From positions 1 to 6,180 of the forward strand of contig SKGZ01000276.1 in NCBI GenBank assembly GCA_007117175.1: a stretch of DNA of 6,180 nucleotides, in the 5' to 3' direction. The stretch comes from Bacteriovoracales bacterium (GTDB lineage Bacteria; Bdellovibrionota; Bacteriovoracia; Bacteriovoracales; Bacteriovoracaceae). Below are positions 5,214 to 6,180 of the stretch, one piece after another; position 1 is the stretch's first letter; every line of letters begins with the position of its first letter. The notes under the pieces were generated by a model. The model searched no databases and was not told where the DNA came from. It saw only the letters and a list, made by a program, of their open reading frames with translations. The position numbers were made by a program, and so were the translations under genes.

Positions 5214-6180
5214 GTGAAGAAAACAAGATTCGGTTACTTATTTTTATTAATGGGTTTGTTCATTGCTTGCACATCAGATCGAGATGGCGACAGCTTGGTG
5301 ATTAATCTGACAGTGCCGGCAAAAGTCAAAGGATTTGATCCCATTTTTGCCGATGATCTTTATTCAGGATCTGAAATCTCTCGGGTTTATGAGGGCCTTT
5401 TACAGTATCACTACCTCAAGAGACCATACGAATTAGTTCCCAATCTTGCTGAATCCATGCCTGAGGTGAGTGCTGATTTTAAAACTTATACTTTTAAAAT
5501 TAAAAAAGGGGTGTTCTTTCAAGACAATGAATGCTTTGAAGGGGGCAAGGGTCGAGAGCTTAAGGCCCATGACATAGTCTATAGTATTAAGAGATTGGCT
5601 GATCCTAAATTGCAAGCTGCGGGTTGGTGGATTATTGATGGTAAAATTGAGGGACTGAATGAGTGGCGAAAAAATAATTCCCAGGCACAGCAAGTTGATT
5701 ATGAGCAAGAGATTGCTGGGCTAAAGGCTTTGGATGATTACACCGTTCAGTTTAAACTCACTCAGGCTTACCCCCAGTTTCTCTATGCTCTGGCCATGCC
5801 CTTTACTTTTGCAGTGGCAAAAGAGGCAGTGGAACATTACGGAACACAATTTCTCAATCATCCAGTGGGAACTGGTCCTTTTATGACTGATCGCTTTAAG
5901 CAGAGTAATACCATTAGCTACCATAAGAATCCTACTTACAGAGAAGAGCTTTACCCCTCAGAGGGCGGTGATAATCCTGAGCTTTTAGCTGATAAAGGTA
6001 AGAGATTACCTTTGGTGGATAAAATTGTGGTCAATATTATCACTGAAGATAATCCTCGATGGTTAGGATTTCTCAAAGGAAAATATGATTTTGTGAGCAT
6101 TCCTAAAGATAATTTTTCTCAGGTGATTGACTCCAGTGGAGAGCTCAATCCTGATTACAAAAAGAAAGGCATTGTAGAAG
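5214..6180 (+). CDS. Oligopeptide/dipeptide-type ABC transporter substrate-binding lipoprotein (SBP_bac_5 family), 3' end outside the window
   Basis: 322 codons are present with no stop; family members run about 500-600 residues, so some 60% is visible. It starts with GTG and a lipoprotein signal, MKKTRFGYLFLLMGLFIAC, Cys19 being the likely lipidated residue. Family 5 hallmarks follow in order: GFDPIFADDLYSGSEISRVYEGLLQY (about 40-65), LVPNLAESMPEVSADFKTYTFKIKKGVFFQDN, ELKAHDIVYSIKRLADP, the LKALDDYTVQFKLTQAYPQFLYALAM segment and HPVGTGPF (216-223) with YHKNPTYRE after it. Such proteins bind peptides or similar solutes outside the inner membrane and hand them to Opp/Dpp-type permeases. An acidic insertion (YPSEGGDNPELLADKGKRLP) lies between the NPTY motif and the next strand. 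The gene is 127 bases after the small lipoprotein gene on the same strand, and I see no convincing terminator between, so read-through is possible. Permease and ATPase genes may follow downstream. Substrate cannot be told from this part. Confidence 0.92.
   Translation, partial: MKKTRFGYLFLLMGLFIACTSDRDGDSLVINLTVPAKVKGFDPIFADDLYSGSEISRVYEGLLQYHYLKRPYELVPNLAESMPEVSADFKTYTFKIKKGVFFQDNECFEGGKGRELKAHDIVYSIKRLADPKLQAAGWWIIDGKIEGLNEWRKNNSQAQQVDYEQEIAGLKALDDYTVQFKLTQAYPQFLYALAMPFTFAVAKEAVEHYGTQFLNHPVGTGPFMTDRFKQSNTISYHKNPTYREELYPSEGGDNPELLADKGKRLPLVDKIVVNIITEDNPRWLGFLKGKYDFVSIPKDNFSQVIDSSGELNPDYKKKGIVE

Noticed and set aside
5433..5924. Minus-strand frames of 91 and 67 codons
   Set aside because: Antisense to the substrate-binding protein gene, which is open and family-like throughout.

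Overview
The window looks like a chromosomal segment of a low-to-moderate-GC, Gram-negative, Deltaproteobacteria/Bdellovibrionota-type bacterium. Three lines of evidence point there: several probable lipoproteins, an outer-membrane beta-barrel gene with a C-terminal Phe, and a PhaR-type regulator next to an ArsA-like ATPase gene. The assignment rests on my recognition of protein style and gene content, not on a search, so it is moderate at best. I see no rRNA, tRNA, CRISPR array, insertion sequence or phage gene.

Left half (minus strand, read from about 2470 down to 24). A PHA-accumulation-regulator family gene (phaR-like, 2467-2048) is followed 40 bases later by an outer-membrane barrel gene (2007-1351). 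Directly abutting that is an ArsA-like P-loop ATPase gene (1350-928), which runs into accA (acetyl-CoA carboxylase carboxyltransferase alpha, ending at 140). A rho-independent terminator closes the unit at 66-27. This strand carries two lesions. The barrel gene has an in-frame TAA at the end of its signal-peptide region. The ArsA-like gene stops after about half its normal length, exactly where an accA lacking its usual first ~55 codons begins. The arsA/accA boundary looks like a deletion or fusion junction (or an assembly chimera). A canonical -1 slippery heptamer happens to sit on it.

Right half (plus strand). Across a 275-base divergent intergenic region lies a large TPR-repeat lipoprotein gene (2743-4500). 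It overlaps a second small lipoprotein gene (4472-5086) whose size and pattern suggest a LolB-like lipoprotein-sorting factor. The TPR-lipoprotein plus LolB pairing is known from gammaproteobacteria. After 127 bases comes the 5' part of an oligopeptide/dipeptide-type ABC transporter substrate-binding lipoprotein gene (GTG start at 5214, strong Shine-Dalgarno), open to the window end at 6180.

Themes: envelope biogenesis and nutrient uptake to the right; a cluster that appears to be degrading or rearranged to the left. No stretch over 300 bases lacks a gene. The non-coding parts are 1-139 (terminator plus a perfect 14-bp stem-loop), 2468-2742 (divergent control region with several small palindromes) and 5087-5213 (no convincing terminator; AT-rich upstream of the transporter gene).
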